DNA of 64,000 nucleotides from Lentibacillus amyloliquefaciens (GCF_001307805.1 NZ_CP013862.1:3782001-3846000); one strand, 5' to 3'; positions 1-8,440 are shown, counted from the first letter of the stretch. Numbers and translations: made by a program. Notes: generated by a model from the sequence alone, not told the origin.

Positions 1-1
1 G

Positions 2-322
2 TTTCTAGTTAACCGTATTCTTGTCCCGATGATAAATGAATCAGTATATTGTGTAATGGAAGGTGCCCAACCAAAAGATGTAGATGAAGCTATGAGGTTA
101 GGGGCAAACCACCGTATGGGTCCACTTACTCTTGCTGATTTTGTAGGGTTAGACGTGCTTTTAGCAACAATGGAAGGTTTATATAATGGCTTTCACGATT
201 CTAAATATCGTCCCTGTCCTTTATTAAAAAAAGTTGTAGAGTCAGGAAATCTCGGTATGAAAACAGGAAAGGGATTCTACAATTACGATGAATCAGGTAA
301 ACAACTGCAACAATCATTTTAA
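2..322 (+). CDS. 3-hydroxybutyryl-CoA dehydrogenase, C-terminal part (cut by window start)
   Basis: The reading frame is open from the window edge and ends at TAA 320-322. The visible 106 residues are the helical C-terminal domain of the 3-hydroxyacyl-CoA dehydrogenase family: [10 protein letters not shown] near the start, then G-A-x-H-R-M-G-P-L-x-L-A-D-F-x-G-L-D, and the terminal G-x-K-T-G-K-G-F-Y-x-Y. This domain forms the dimer and closes over acyl-CoA. The enzyme oxidises 3-hydroxyacyl-CoA with NAD(P) in beta-oxidation or butyrate/PHB metabolism. The Rossmann domain lies outside the window. No gene for the same pathway follows within the window. Confidence 0.9.
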   Translation, partial: FLVNRILVPMINESVYCVMEGAQPKDVDEAMRLGANHRMGPLTLADFVGLDVLLATMEGLYNGFHDSKYRPCPLLKKVVESGNLGMKTGKGFYNYDESGKQLQQSF

Positions 323-411
323 ATCTGTTAATAATCAAGATTTTAATTAAATGTATAGTGAACACGTAATTTTAATTTGACCACATAAATAACCGTATTC
401 TTACTAATTGG

Positions 412-437
412 TAATTACAGCCAACGAAATGTGCTAC
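412..437. mobile_element. Decayed IS end (related to the element at 4399-4827)
   Basis: These 26 bases match the left end of the defective element at 4399 at about 20 of 26 positions and share the core CGAAATGT. No partner end or transposase gene is visible nearby, so I read it as a solitary remnant. The stretch 323-1021 holds no intact gene; its only other recognisable content is the broken integrase at 655-978. Confidence 0.45.
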
Positions 438-654
438 GATTTGTCAATATTGTCCAGGAAAATTCAACGGATTATACATTGGCGTATATATGCTATTTTA
501 GTATCTGTCATCTAAAAGTGCATGTTCAAGGAGTTTGCATTCAGCATAGATAAGTCAACATTGATTGTTACAGAGCAATTAATATTTGCAAGATATAAAG
601 GACAAACTTAATAACCTGGACTTAACGCACTTTTTCCTGTATTTTAGTATTGGT

Positions 655-978
655 GTGATTGATTAAGGCTTACCTATGTTTGATGGTGTCACGAAGTTTC
701 CCGTTTTTGTCGCAATCACAAAACCTTGCTCGTTGTAGTCGAATCCAACTTTCATTTTTGCTCATTCTGGTGCTTCTTAAGTTCAAATACGTCAGCATCA
801 GAAATAGTAATAGACCGCAACTCGGACCATTGTTAAGTTCACCTATCACAATTTGCTCCTGTTCATCTTTTTGTAAGGACCGTCGCACATGGATAACTTT
901 GTCATTCAAATCAACTGAATCCCATTTCAATCCAAGTATTTCCCTTTGCCGCATACCTGTTTGGGCGAATGTTGAAAC
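655..978 (-). pseudogene. Tyrosine recombinase (phage-type integrase) fragment, frameshifted
   Basis: Read on the minus strand from 978, the frame gives F-A-Q-T-G-M-R-Q-R-E-I-L-G-L-K-W-D-S-V-D-L and then V-I-H-V-R-R-S-L. This is the box I region of tyrosine recombinases around the first catalytic Arg. Further on, a different frame gives Y-N-E-Q-G-F-V-I-A-T-K-T-G and T-P-S-N-I, typical of the same protein just before box II. The two pieces are therefore separated by frameshifts. The HxLRH box and the catalytic Tyr are absent. It is a relic of an integrative element; compare the tRNA-Arg 3' fragment at 8741. Confidence 0.7.
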
Positions 979-1021
979 TTAGAGAAGGGACTTTTTGTCT
1001 TAAAAAATTGATTTTTGTGTC

Positions 1022-1050
1022 TTGACAAAGATTTCAAACAATATTAATAT
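1022..1050 (+). promoter_or_regulatory. SigA-type promoter for the GntR gene
   Basis: TTGACA (1022-1027), a 17-base spacer and TAATAT (1045-1050) make a near-consensus vegetative promoter. It lies about 55 bases before the regulator start. No TGTCCGGACA operator overlaps it, so autoregulation through that site is not evident here. Confidence 0.7.
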
Positions 1051-1106
1051 AAATGTTAGTTGCTAGGGTATGATATATAAAATTTGAAACTAGGATAGTT
1101 GATAAA

Positions 1107-1820
1107 ATGAGTGATTTTCTTAATAAAAATAGTAGTATTCCATTATATTATCAAGTTAAAGAGGTGATAAAAGAAAAGATAAAGTGTGGAGAATGGAAAA
1201 ATGATGAAAAGATACCAAATGAATTGGAATTGGTAAATCAATTTAGTGTCAGTAGATCAACCGTTCGTCAGGCTATTTTGGAGTTAGTGGCTGAAGGGTT
1301 ATTGATAAGAAGAAAAGGGCGTGGTACTTTTGTAAAAAAGCTCCAACATGAAGGTAACTTTATGACCTTTTCTTATCCTGATGAACTTGGTAAAAAGCAT
1401 ATTCCTGTTAGTACAGATGTTATAGAAGGACCACTAGAATATTTACATATTTTAAAGTTATATAACAGTAAAAAAATAAATGAAATAATTCGTTTAAGGT
1501 ATTTTAAAGAAGATCCGGCTGTTATCGAAAGGACTTATCTTCCCTTTTATCTTTTTCCAGATATATTAAACAAAGATATGACAAAACCCATATATGATAC
1601 TATTATAGATGATTACAAAATTAATATAGTTCATCATAAAGTTTATATAGAACCAATATTACTTGGTGAGTATGATGCTAATCTGTTGGGAGTTCATTCA
1701 GGTCAGCCTGCCTTAAAAACAACAAAAATATGCGAAACTTCAAACAATTTACCGATATTGTTAACTATAAGTGTCTTTAGAGAAGATAGAAGTAAATTAT
1801 TTTATCAATATGATGTATAG
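1107..1820 (+). CDS. GntR-family regulator, HutC/UTRA subfamily
   Basis: A 237-residue protein. Residues 10-75 form a GntR winged helix: I-P-L-Y-Y-Q-V-K, P-N-E-L-E-L, V-S-R-S-T-V-R-Q-A-I, and G-R-G-T-F-V. The rest has the layout of a UTRA effector domain, which in this family binds small molecules such as sugars, amino acids or their derivatives. It precedes the dehydrogenase/TRAP genes on the same strand and is separated from them by 340 bases holding two palindromic boxes. It is therefore the best candidate for their substrate-sensing regulator. The effector is unknown. The ribosome site before ATG 1107 is weak. Confidence 0.85.
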   Translation: MSDFLNKNSSIPLYYQVKEVIKEKIKCGEWKNDEKIPNELELVNQFSVSRSTVRQAILELVAEGLLIRRKGRGTFVKKLQHEGNFMTFSYPDELGKKHIPVSTDVIEGPLEYLHILKLYNSKKINEIIRLRYFKEDPAVIERTYLPFYLFPDILNKDMTKPIYDTIIDDYKINIVHHKVYIEPILLGEYDANLLGVHSGQPALKTTKICETSNNLPILLTISVFREDRSKLFYQYDV

Positions 1821-1839
1821 AAACAAAGTCATCCTATCC

Positions 1840-1851
1840 ATGTCCGGACAT
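1840..1851. promoter_or_regulatory. Candidate operator 1 (ATGTCCGGACAT)
   Basis: A perfect 12-bp palindrome between the GntR gene and its putative target operon. An identical copy lies 114 bp downstream. Perfect short dyads next to a GntR gene are commonly its binding sites, but binding here is inferred. Confidence 0.5.
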
Positions 1852-1953
1852 AATAACATATAAGTTGATTTTTAATAAAAGAGTATAGATTCGTTCACAT
1901 GAGATGAATTATGGGGTATAGAAACAAAACCATTTTGGGAGTTATTGTCTATT

Positions 1954-1965
1954 ATGTCCGGACAT
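1954..1965. promoter_or_regulatory. Candidate operator 2 (ATGTCCGGACAT)
   Basis: Second identical 12-bp palindrome. The centre-to-centre distance of 114 bp is close to eleven helical turns, which would suit looping between two bound dimers. This is an inference from spacing only. Confidence 0.5.
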
Positions 1966-2077
1966 TACAACATATAGAATTGAAAATAAAAGAGTAGAGG
2001 TTCCTTCACATGCAAGTGATCAAAGGTTATTACATTATGAATTAAGAAAGTTAAGGAATAATTGTAGTATCTTTTTT

Positions 2078-2141
2078 GGAATTTCACAGTTTAATGTAAG
2101 CGCATACTACATTGTGAAATTCCTATCAAGTTAAGTATAAA
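2078..2141 (+). promoter_or_regulatory. Inverted repeat with embedded cre-like site, and a candidate promoter
   Basis: GGAATTTCACA (2078-2088) is exactly complementary to TGTGAAATTCC (2113-2123), and AATGTA/TACATT pair further inside. The centre, 2094-2108, reads ATGTAAGCGCATACT, which fits the CcpA cre consensus WTGNAARCGNWWWCA at 14 of 15 positions. TTGTGA (2112-2117), 18 bases and TATAAA (2136-2141) could be the promoter of the operon. If so, transcription starts only about 10 bases before the ribosome site. Confidence 0.5.
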
Positions 2142-2158
2142 AAAACTAGAAAAAGGAG

Positions 2159-3301
2159 ATGTTTAAAATTAATATTACAAATTTAAATGATTCAAAAGTT
2201 TGTATTATAGGGGCAGGCAATGGTGGTTTAGCAGCAGCCGCAGATTTAACCTTACGGAGACATGAAGTTATCTTGGCTGAATTGCCTGAGTTCGAAGAGA
2301 ATATTAGCGAAATTAAAGAGAGAGGAGGAATACACCTCGAAACATTAGAAAGAACTGGATTAAAAGGTGGGTTTGCGAAACTTTATAAAGTAACAACAAA
2401 TATTTCTGAAGCAATTTCTGAAGCAAAAATAGTATTAATTATCACACCTTCTTTTGCTCATAAAAAAATAGCTGAAGAGTGCGCTGAATTTTTAAAAGAG
2501 GAACATACAATTGTATTAGCTCCAGGTAATTTAGGAGGAAGCATTGAGTTTTATAATAGTTTAATTGATAATGGTGGAAATATGAATGTTAATATTTCTG
2601 AAATGGAATGCATGATGTTTGCATGTCGAAAAAAGGATAATAGTACCATTTATATTAGGGGATATAAGCATAATCTTGGCTTTTCGACTTTTCCTTCGAT
2701 ATCGACGGACAGGGAATTTGAAAGAGTTAAAGAAATTTATCCTAATATAGTGAAAAGGCAAAATGTTATTGAAACCGGGTTTTCTAATATAAATCCTATT
2801 TTACACGTGCCTATACTTATATCTAATTTAAGTATTATAGATAATAAAAAGAATGTTTTAATGTATCATGAGGCCTTAACCAAGTCTATAGAAAAAATAA
2901 CTGAACATTTAGATAAAGAAAGAATGTCTTTAAATAATTTTGGTGAAGATATTCAATTAAAACCAATGAGTGATATCTATAAAAGTTGGTATTACCATCA
3001 AGGAGCAAGGGGATCCTCCTTTGTGGAATTAGCGGGGGAAAACCCAATTTACTATGAAAGTGAACTCCCTAATACTTTAAACCACAGGTATTTATTAGAA
3101 GATATACCTTATGGGTTAATTCCTATGATTTCTATGCTAGATAAATTTGAGATACAAAGTAAGAATATAAGGTCTATAGTAAATACTGCTAGTTTAATTT
3201 CCGAAATTGATTTTTATAAAAAGGCTAGAACTTTAAAAACATTAAAGCTGCATAAAAAAAGTAAAGAACAAATTATTAATTATATTAAATATCGTAATTA
3301 A
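2159..3301 (+). CDS. Octopine/opine dehydrogenase-family protein
   Basis: 380 residues. The N-terminal Rossmann fold has G18-A-G20-N-G-G23, directly after V-C-I-I. The C-terminal half fits the octopine/nopaline dehydrogenase domain: N-I-N-P-I-L-H-V-P-I-L-I-S-N with the catalytic His near residue 217, and later E-D-I-P-Y-G-L-I-P. Family enzymes reversibly reduce the imine formed between an amino acid and a 2-keto acid. Beside an uptake system and a regulator, the oxidative (degradative) direction is more likely. Start: AAAAAGGAG abuts ATG 2159 with no spacing, so translation may begin slightly downstream at a non-ATG codon; no better ATG exists before the Gly motif. Substrate unknown. Confidence 0.8.
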   Translation: MFKINITNLNDSKVCIIGAGNGGLAAAADLTLRRHEVILAELPEFEENISEIKERGGIHLETLERTGLKGGFAKLYKVTTNISEAISEAKIVLIITPSFAHKKIAEECAEFLKEEHTIVLAPGNLGGSIEFYNSLIDNGGNMNVNISEMECMMFACRKKDNSTIYIRGYKHNLGFSTFPSISTDREFERVKEIYPNIVKRQNVIETGFSNINPILHVPILISNLSIIDNKKNVLMYHEALTKSIEKITEHLDKERMSLNNFGEDIQLKPMSDIYKSWYYHQGARGSSFVELAGENPIYYESELPNTLNHRYLLEDIPYGLIPMISMLDKFEIQSKNIRSIVNTASLISEIDFYKKARTLKTLKLHKKSKEQIINYIKYRN

Positions 3302-3347
3302 TTTTTATAAAGAATTACAAATAATATTAATAAAGGGTGGATTAAAA

Positions 3348-4361
3348 ATGTTTAAAAGAAAGTTATATATTAGTGTTTTGATGCTATTTACTCTCTTATT
3401 TATTGCTGCTTGTGGTAACGAATCAGGCACGGATGGGTCAGGGGGTAATGATGACCAATTTTTAGATTTTATAACGGGTGATCCCGAGGGAACTTGGGCT
3501 GCAATAGGAACTGGTATATCTGATAGAGTTAACGAGTCTTTAGATGGTATTGAAGTGGTTTCTAAACCAGGATCTGGATCTGTTGGAAATCCTGAGGCCG
3601 TTTCAATTGAGAAAGGTGATATTGGTATGTCCTATAACCCTTTTCTTTTAAAAGCAGAAAATGGAGAGGCTCCATTTAGTGATAAAATGACGAATTTAAG
3701 AGCAGTAGCATCATTAACTCCAACTGTAGTTCACTTTATTCAAAATTCTGATATGAAAATTGACTCTTTAGAAGAACTTATTTCAACACAAACAGATATT
3801 ACTTTAGGTATTCCTCCTGAAGGACAGGGAAGTAATTACATTGGTAATATGATTTTTGAATCACAAGGTATAGAAAGTATTGAAGACACTCTAAACGATT
3901 GGGGTGGTGACATTTATTATGGAAACATGTCTAACTTAACTGATGCATGGAGTAATAGACAAATTGATAGTATAATTTCCACTTTAAATGTTCCAGGTTC
4001 CGCAATAGAAGAATCTATGGCTGCCTCTGAAGGAAAGTTAATGAATATCGGTGATGAATTAGCTAATGTATTAATTAACGAGCAAGGATTTGAGCCTTAT
4101 ACTATACCTTCAGGAACATATAATAATCAAGAAAAGGATGTCGAAACGGTAGGATTATCAATAATTGTTTTTGCGAGGGATGATGTTTCAGATGATGTTA
4201 TCTATGAATTAACTAAAACTATCTATGAAAATGAGGATTATTTAGCAAACGTCCATAGTTCATTTGAAAACTTCAATGCGGATAATATGGCAGATAACTT
4301 AACCCTAGAGGTTCACCCAGGTGCGGAGAAGTTTTATCAAGAAAAGGGATTAATGGACTAA
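3348..4361 (+). CDS. TAXI-family TRAP transporter solute-binding lipoprotein
   Basis: 337 residues. A lipoprotein signal has K-R-K, a hydrophobic stretch and lipobox I-A-A-C with Cys22, followed by a Gly/Ser/Asp-rich linker. The mature part fits the TAXI group of TRAP binding proteins (G-D-P-E-G-T-W-A-A-I-G near the start, then P-G-S-G-S-V-G-N-P and G-I-P-P-E-G-Q-G-S-N). In Gram-positives it would be anchored outside the membrane and feed the fused permease at 4994. TAXI ligands known so far are mostly carboxylates and amino acids, consistent with an opine-like substrate. Ribosome site AAAGGGTGG precedes ATG 3348. Confidence 0.88.
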   Translation: MFKRKLYISVLMLFTLLFIAACGNESGTDGSGGNDDQFLDFITGDPEGTWAAIGTGISDRVNESLDGIEVVSKPGSGSVGNPEAVSIEKGDIGMSYNPFLLKAENGEAPFSDKMTNLRAVASLTPTVVHFIQNSDMKIDSLEELISTQTDITLGIPPEGQGSNYIGNMIFESQGIESIEDTLNDWGGDIYYGNMSNLTDAWSNRQIDSIISTLNVPGSAIEESMAASEGKLMNIGDELANVLINEQGFEPYTIPSGTYNNQEKDVETVGLSIIVFARDDVSDDVIYELTKTIYENEDYLANVHSSFENFNADNMADNLTLEVHPGAEKFYQEKGLMD

Positions 4362-4388
4362 AAACCTATCCCTTTCCCTTCATTTTTT

Positions 4389-4858
4389 AAAGTATGCCTG
4401 ATAACGGCCAGCGAAATGTACCACTGAATAATAACCTTTTTACCAGTCATTACACAAAACACTGCACTTTTATGGAATGAAGCCTGAGCCACAGCGAAGC
4501 TGCTTGCCATTGACTGTAACGCCCGATTCTTTGCAGACGCTGGAAGGGGTAGGGGCCCGTCAGCGAATGCTTAGAATCGGATTGTCCGTGTTATCATGTT
4601 TGAACAGGTGTGCCTCTTAGGCATTATTTCTGCCACACCTGCGATAGTTCCACAAGTCGGACAAAAGTTAAGTCAATGGTGGCGGGCTACTGAATTCGCA
4701 CTGCTTCAGACAAAGCATAGTAATCCATTTCCTGTGTGGTAAATTGGGTTGGCATCACTTGGTAAATTGTTTGTCACACACTGGTACAAAAGATGGCGGA
4801 GGTGGTAAAAACCGCTGGCCGTAATCAATGCCCTATAAAAAGGCATACTTATTTTGTT
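4389..4858 (+). terminator. Hairpin terminator split by an IS insertion
   Basis: AAGTATGCC (4390-4398) lies left of the inserted element. CTATAAAAA and GGCATACTT plus ATTTTGTTT (4842-4858) lie right of it. Removing the element and one target copy restores a 9-bp perfect stem with a 9-base loop and a T-rich tail, 28 bases after the binding-protein stop. Such a partial terminator between binding protein and permease would lower permease expression relative to the binding protein. It is now interrupted by 434 bases. Confidence 0.6.
4399..4827. mobile_element. Defective insertion element (IS21-like ends) without a transposase gene
   Basis: The left end TGATAACGGCCAGCG and right end CGCTGGCCGTAATCA are inverted repeats, with about 21 of 26 bases matching over the longer ends. 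The element starts with TG and ends with CA and is flanked by a 5-bp direct repeat ATGCC (4394-4398 and 4828-4832). These are IS21-like traits. The 429 bp hold no open frame resembling IstA or IstB, so this is an internally deleted or MITE-like copy. Assignment to IS21 rests only on the ends. Confidence 0.7.
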
Positions 4859-4993
4859 TCACATATCCGAATGGAAGGATAACATAACCTTAGACTCACC
4901 TTTTTGTATTTGGTTGGCTAAATACCTTGCATCACCACAAAAAAGTGAGATGTCATAACTGTTTTAAATTTATATATATGAAAGGAGATAAAT

Positions 4994-6886
4994 TTGAGAA
5001 AATTAAAAGGTTTCCCTAGAATCATTGCCTTTGTATTAGGTGTATCTTTAACAATTATTACATTTTATACAGCTTTCACCGGTTTATTTCTTGCGAGCAT
5101 ACAAAGATCAATTCACCTTACCCTGATATTATCAATTATTTTTTTATGGTTCCCAGCATCTAAAAAAATATCACCTAAAGATAGACCATCAATAATTGAT
5201 TATATTTTATCATTTGCATCTTTATTTATATTATTTTGGACACTAATCAATACTAGTAGATTTTTGAACAGAATTGTATTTGTATCAGAAATGAGTACGA
5301 TTGATATGATTGTTGGAGTAGCATTAGTTGCGCTCAGTATTGAGGCGGGAAGAAGAACAATGGGGTTAGTTTTGGTTGTTCTTTCTCTAATATTTATTGC
5401 TTATGGAATATTTGGCCAACATTTTCCGCCTTTGTTATCGCATTCGGGGTTTCATTTGCGAGAATTTGTTGACCTTATGTATTTATCGCAAAGAGGATTA
5501 TTTAGCTCGTTAATGGGATTATCAGCAACTATTTTATTTATTTTTATTTCTTTTGGAACTTTTCTTCAGGCAACTAAAACAGACGAACACTACATGGATC
5601 TAAGTTTGTCAATAGCTGGACACAGGCCAGGTGGTCCTGCTAAGGTTGCTGTTTTGAGTAGTGCTGCAATGGGAAGTATTTCAGGGAGTACTATGTCGAA
5701 TGTTGTTACAACAGGCAACCTAACAATACCTTTGATGAAAAAAACTGGGTATAAGGCTCATGAGTCTGGAGCAATAGAAACAGTTTCTTCAGCTGCTGGT
5801 CAAATTATTCCACCTGTTATGGGAACAGGGGCGTTTCTTATAGCAGCAATAATAGGTGTTGAATATTTGGAAATTGTTAAAGTTTCTATTATTCCTGCCA
5901 TAATTTTTGTAATGTCAATTTGGTTTTTTGTGGATCTTAAAGCCAAAAGAAATGGTATTTTTGGGTTAAATAAAAATGAAACACCGGATTTTTTAGATAC
6001 CTTAAGAAAAAGCTGGCACTTGTTTTTACCCCTAATAATTTTAATAATAATGCTTATTTTAAAATTTACACCATTCATTGCAGGAAGTGTAGCAACTTTA
6101 TTAATATTTGTTTTGTCATTTGTTAGAGCAGACTCAAGAATGGGAGTAAAAAAATTCTTTTTAACATTAGAGAAATGTTCTATTAACATGGCAATGATTA
6201 CAGGGATAATATCATGCGCCACTATTATTGTTGGAGTTATAAATCAATCCGGAATAATGAATAGAACAACCTCTATAATTTTATCTTTGGCTAATGACAA
6301 TTTAGTTATGACGATTGTTATTATCTGTTTGATTTCCTATTTTTTAGGAATGGGACTACCTGTTGTTACGGCATATATATTAGTCGCAACACTAGGCGCT
6401 CCTGCGCTAATTGAATTAGGAATTCCGGCTATAGTAGCGCACTTGTCAATATTCTGGCTTTCTCAACTATCAACTATAACACCGCCAGTTTGTATGACAG
6501 CATTTGCAGCAGCGGCAATAGCTAAGGCACCTCCTATGAAGACAGGATTTTCATCCTTAAAAATGGGAATTAGTTTTTATATTATTCCTATTATATTCTT
6601 GTTTTCTACAATCTTAACTGACGGCTGGCTAACAACTATTACTATTGGTTTAGTATCAGTTGTTGCGATGTATTTATTTGCTGCTAGCCTAGAAGGATAT
6701 TTTTTTGGGAAAACAAATATCGTTATGAGAATATTAAGTTTCATAGCATTTTTGTTTATTATTACATCCACATTAAATACTGTAATTGATTTTCAAAATT
6801 CTATTATGATGTTTTTGTTTGGGTTAGTATTGGTTGCCGTTATGTGGATTTTCCAGAAAAGAAGGAAAGTGCAATTGGTAAATTAA
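4994..6886 (+). CDS. TRAP transporter permease, fused 4TM/12TM (DctQ-DctM fusion)
   Basis: 630 residues, almost entirely hydrophobic, with about 16-18 membrane segments. The size and layout match the fused TRAP permeases that work with TAXI binding proteins: a short N-terminal Q-like part, then the DctM-like part with G-S-I-S-G-S-T-M-S-N-V, P-P-V-M-G-T-G-A-F, G-M-G-L-P-V-V-T-A-Y and T-P-P-V-C. It drives ion-coupled import. The start is TTG 4994, chosen because AAAGGAG (4981-4987) is 6 bases upstream and no ATG fits. It is separated from its binding protein by the split terminator and IS. Confidence 0.9.
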   Translation: MRKLKGFPRIIAFVLGVSLTIITFYTAFTGLFLASIQRSIHLTLILSIIFLWFPASKKISPKDRPSIIDYILSFASLFILFWTLINTSRFLNRIVFVSEMSTIDMIVGVALVALSIEAGRRTMGLVLVVLSLIFIAYGIFGQHFPPLLSHSGFHLREFVDLMYLSQRGLFSSLMGLSATILFIFISFGTFLQATKTDEHYMDLSLSIAGHRPGGPAKVAVLSSAAMGSISGSTMSNVVTTGNLTIPLMKKTGYKAHESGAIETVSSAAGQIIPPVMGTGAFLIAAIIGVEYLEIVKVSIIPAIIFVMSIWFFVDLKAKRNGIFGLNKNETPDFLDTLRKSWHLFLPLIILIIMLILKFTPFIAGSVATLLIFVLSFVRADSRMGVKKFFLTLEKCSINMAMITGIISCATIIVGVINQSGIMNRTTSIILSLANDNLVMTIVIICLISYFLGMGLPVVTAYILVATLGAPALIELGIPAIVAHLSIFWLSQLSTITPPVCMTAFAAAAIAKAPPMKTGFSSLKMGISFYIIPIIFLFSTILTDGWLTTITIGLVSVVAMYLFAASLEGYFFGKTNIVMRILSFIAFLFIITSTLNTVIDFQNSIMMFLFGLVLVAVMWIFQKRRKVQLVN

Positions 6887-6933
6887 ATGGTAAATTCATG
6901 TAAGTAAAAACACACAGGAAAGGAACTGTTACT

Positions 6934-7899
6934 ATGTTAAATGTTATAAATTCAGTAGTTACTGCTGAAAAAATAGTAAAAAAAAATCTAGCAATAAAAC
7001 CGCAAGAAGAAGTTGTTATAGTTGCTGATTCAAAATCTGATTTAGAAATTGTTTATACCCTAGCTGGAGTTATAAAATCTGTTGGGGCTGAATATACAAT
7101 AGCGATTATGCCAGATAGAGATCACTCTAATGCAGCAATTTTAACAAATTTTATTAATAAAGGACTCGAATCAGCTGATGTTTTAATAGGATTAACAAGT
7201 GCCTCTGGGGCTCCTTGTTATTCTGAGGTAGCGCAACAACTATTTTATAGTGGGAAAGTTAGATCAATGTCTATGGTGTTTAGAAACCTAAATCATTTAA
7301 CTGAAGGAGGAGCTACAGCTGATTATGATAAAATTGCTGAAAAGGCAAGTAAACTTGCGAGTATTTGGAAAAAGGGGAAAGAAATTAGAGTAAAAAGTGA
7401 AAAAGGAACAGATATTAAAGCCCCTATAGTTAAAGAGAGAGTCCGTGTTGAAGATGGATTTGCTACTAATCCAGGAGATGAATGTGCATTTTCAGATGGT
7501 GAAGTTTTTATGTATCCAGTTGCTGGGGCTGATGGATTAGTTGTTCTTGACGGACCTATCTATCGTTTTGGCTTACCAATGGGTCCCGTGAAAATTGAAG
7601 TTAATAATGGTAAAGCTATATCTATAGAAGGAGGAGAAGAAGCTGGTAATCAATTAAAAGAGATTGTATTTTCGACTAAAAACGCTGATAATTTTGCTGA
7701 ATTTGCCATAGGATTAAATCCCCAATCATTTAAAAATGGAGATTTTGAAGAAGAGAAGAAAGCTCTTGGAAATGTTCATTTCGCATTGGGAAAAACTCCT
7801 GTTGTTTATAGCCCTATTCATATGGATCTAATTATGAGGGAAGGAACAGTTGAAATTGACGACCAAATTGTATTGGAAAATGGTAAATTGTTGGTTTAA
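6934..7899 (+). CDS. M29-type aminopeptidase / NicX-fold metalloenzyme
   Basis: 321 residues. The C-terminal half has the pattern of the M29 peptidase/2,5-dihydroxypyridine dioxygenase (NicX) superfamily: G-P-V-K-I-E-V-N-N-G-K, A-E-F-A-I-G-L-N-P, L-G-N-V-H-F-A-L-G and S-P-I-H-M-D. Likely metal ligands are E190, E256, H282, H296 and D298, the five-ligand set of M29 peptidases. NicX-type enzymes use only His, His and Asp. A soluble aminopeptidase would fit release of an amino acid from an imported conjugate, but a ring-opening or hydrolytic role on a small molecule is equally possible. It lies 48 bases after the permease with a good ribosome site, so probably in the same operon. Confidence 0.72.
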   Translation: MLNVINSVVTAEKIVKKNLAIKPQEEVVIVADSKSDLEIVYTLAGVIKSVGAEYTIAIMPDRDHSNAAILTNFINKGLESADVLIGLTSASGAPCYSEVAQQLFYSGKVRSMSMVFRNLNHLTEGGATADYDKIAEKASKLASIWKKGKEIRVKSEKGTDIKAPIVKERVRVEDGFATNPGDECAFSDGEVFMYPVAGADGLVVLDGPIYRFGLPMGPVKIEVNNGKAISIEGGEEAGNQLKEIVFSTKNADNFAEFAIGLNPQSFKNGDFEEEKKALGNVHFALGKTPVVYSPIHMDLIMREGTVEIDDQIVLENGKLLV

Positions 7900-7996
7900 T
7901 CTTCACGAATGTAGGATCCCTTTTATGAAGCGAATATACCTATGAAATAAAGTAGGCTGACGAAATGCCAATCAAGTACGGGCGGCATGATGTAAA

Positions 7997-8440
7997 TCAT
8001 CGCCCCAAGCCATGGATATATAAGGATTTGAATGTAAGGTGCGAGTCAAAGGCTAACATTTTGCACCTTATTGTAGGCTTCTCATAAATTGACTCACTAG
8101 CGTTGCATAAACAATGGCGTATCTGATCAACTAATTGATAAAAAATGGCTGCCAACAAATTGGAATCCACAGTACGGTGTTTTCGCGACAATTGGGAAAC
8201 GCTAATTGAACCCAGCCCCAATTCCTGTTGAACCTCGTCATCAAAAAGTGTATCACTCATCGCATGTAAGCTTTCCACCTCTTCCAGGTGGGACAATAAT
8301 AACAGTTTGATGTAGGAATAAGTCGTAAACTTTTTCGTGTAGCGATCTTGCCCGGTCTGCGTAATTTGTTCTGTAAGTTTTTCAATATTAATGGGTGCAA
8401 CCCATTTACCAAATGATGATAATAGTGTATGATTGTCCAT
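7997..8440 (-). pseudogene. IS4-family transposase, N-terminal remnant
   Basis: From ATG 8440 (AAAGGA 8 bases upstream) the minus frame encodes the N-terminal domain of an IS4-type transposase: S-F-G-K-W-V-A-P-I-N-I-E-K, Y-S-Y-I-K-L-L-L-L, L-H-A-M-S-D, and S-I-S-V-S-Q-L-S-R-K. The frame stops at 7997 after about 147 residues, near a weak match to the first catalytic Asp (A-F-D-S). The remaining 200-plus residues of the DDE domain are missing, so it cannot be active. Confidence 0.75.

Larger units (their letters stand above)
1812..2016. repeat. Two tandem approximately 100-bp imperfect repeats, each with a TGTCCGGACA palindrome
   Basis: Unit 1 runs from about 1812 to 1904 and unit 2 from about 1912 to 2016. 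Shared blocks in the same order are GTATAGAAACAAA, the palindrome followed by an ACATATA block, AATAAAAGAGTA, and TTC-x-TTCACATG. The first unit starts inside the stop codon region of the GntR gene. The arrangement suggests a duplicated regulatory segment. Confidence 0.8.

Noticed and set aside
659-982. Plus-strand open frame in the integrase relic
   Set aside because: The opposite strand has clear tyrosine-recombinase motifs; the plus frame is its shadow.
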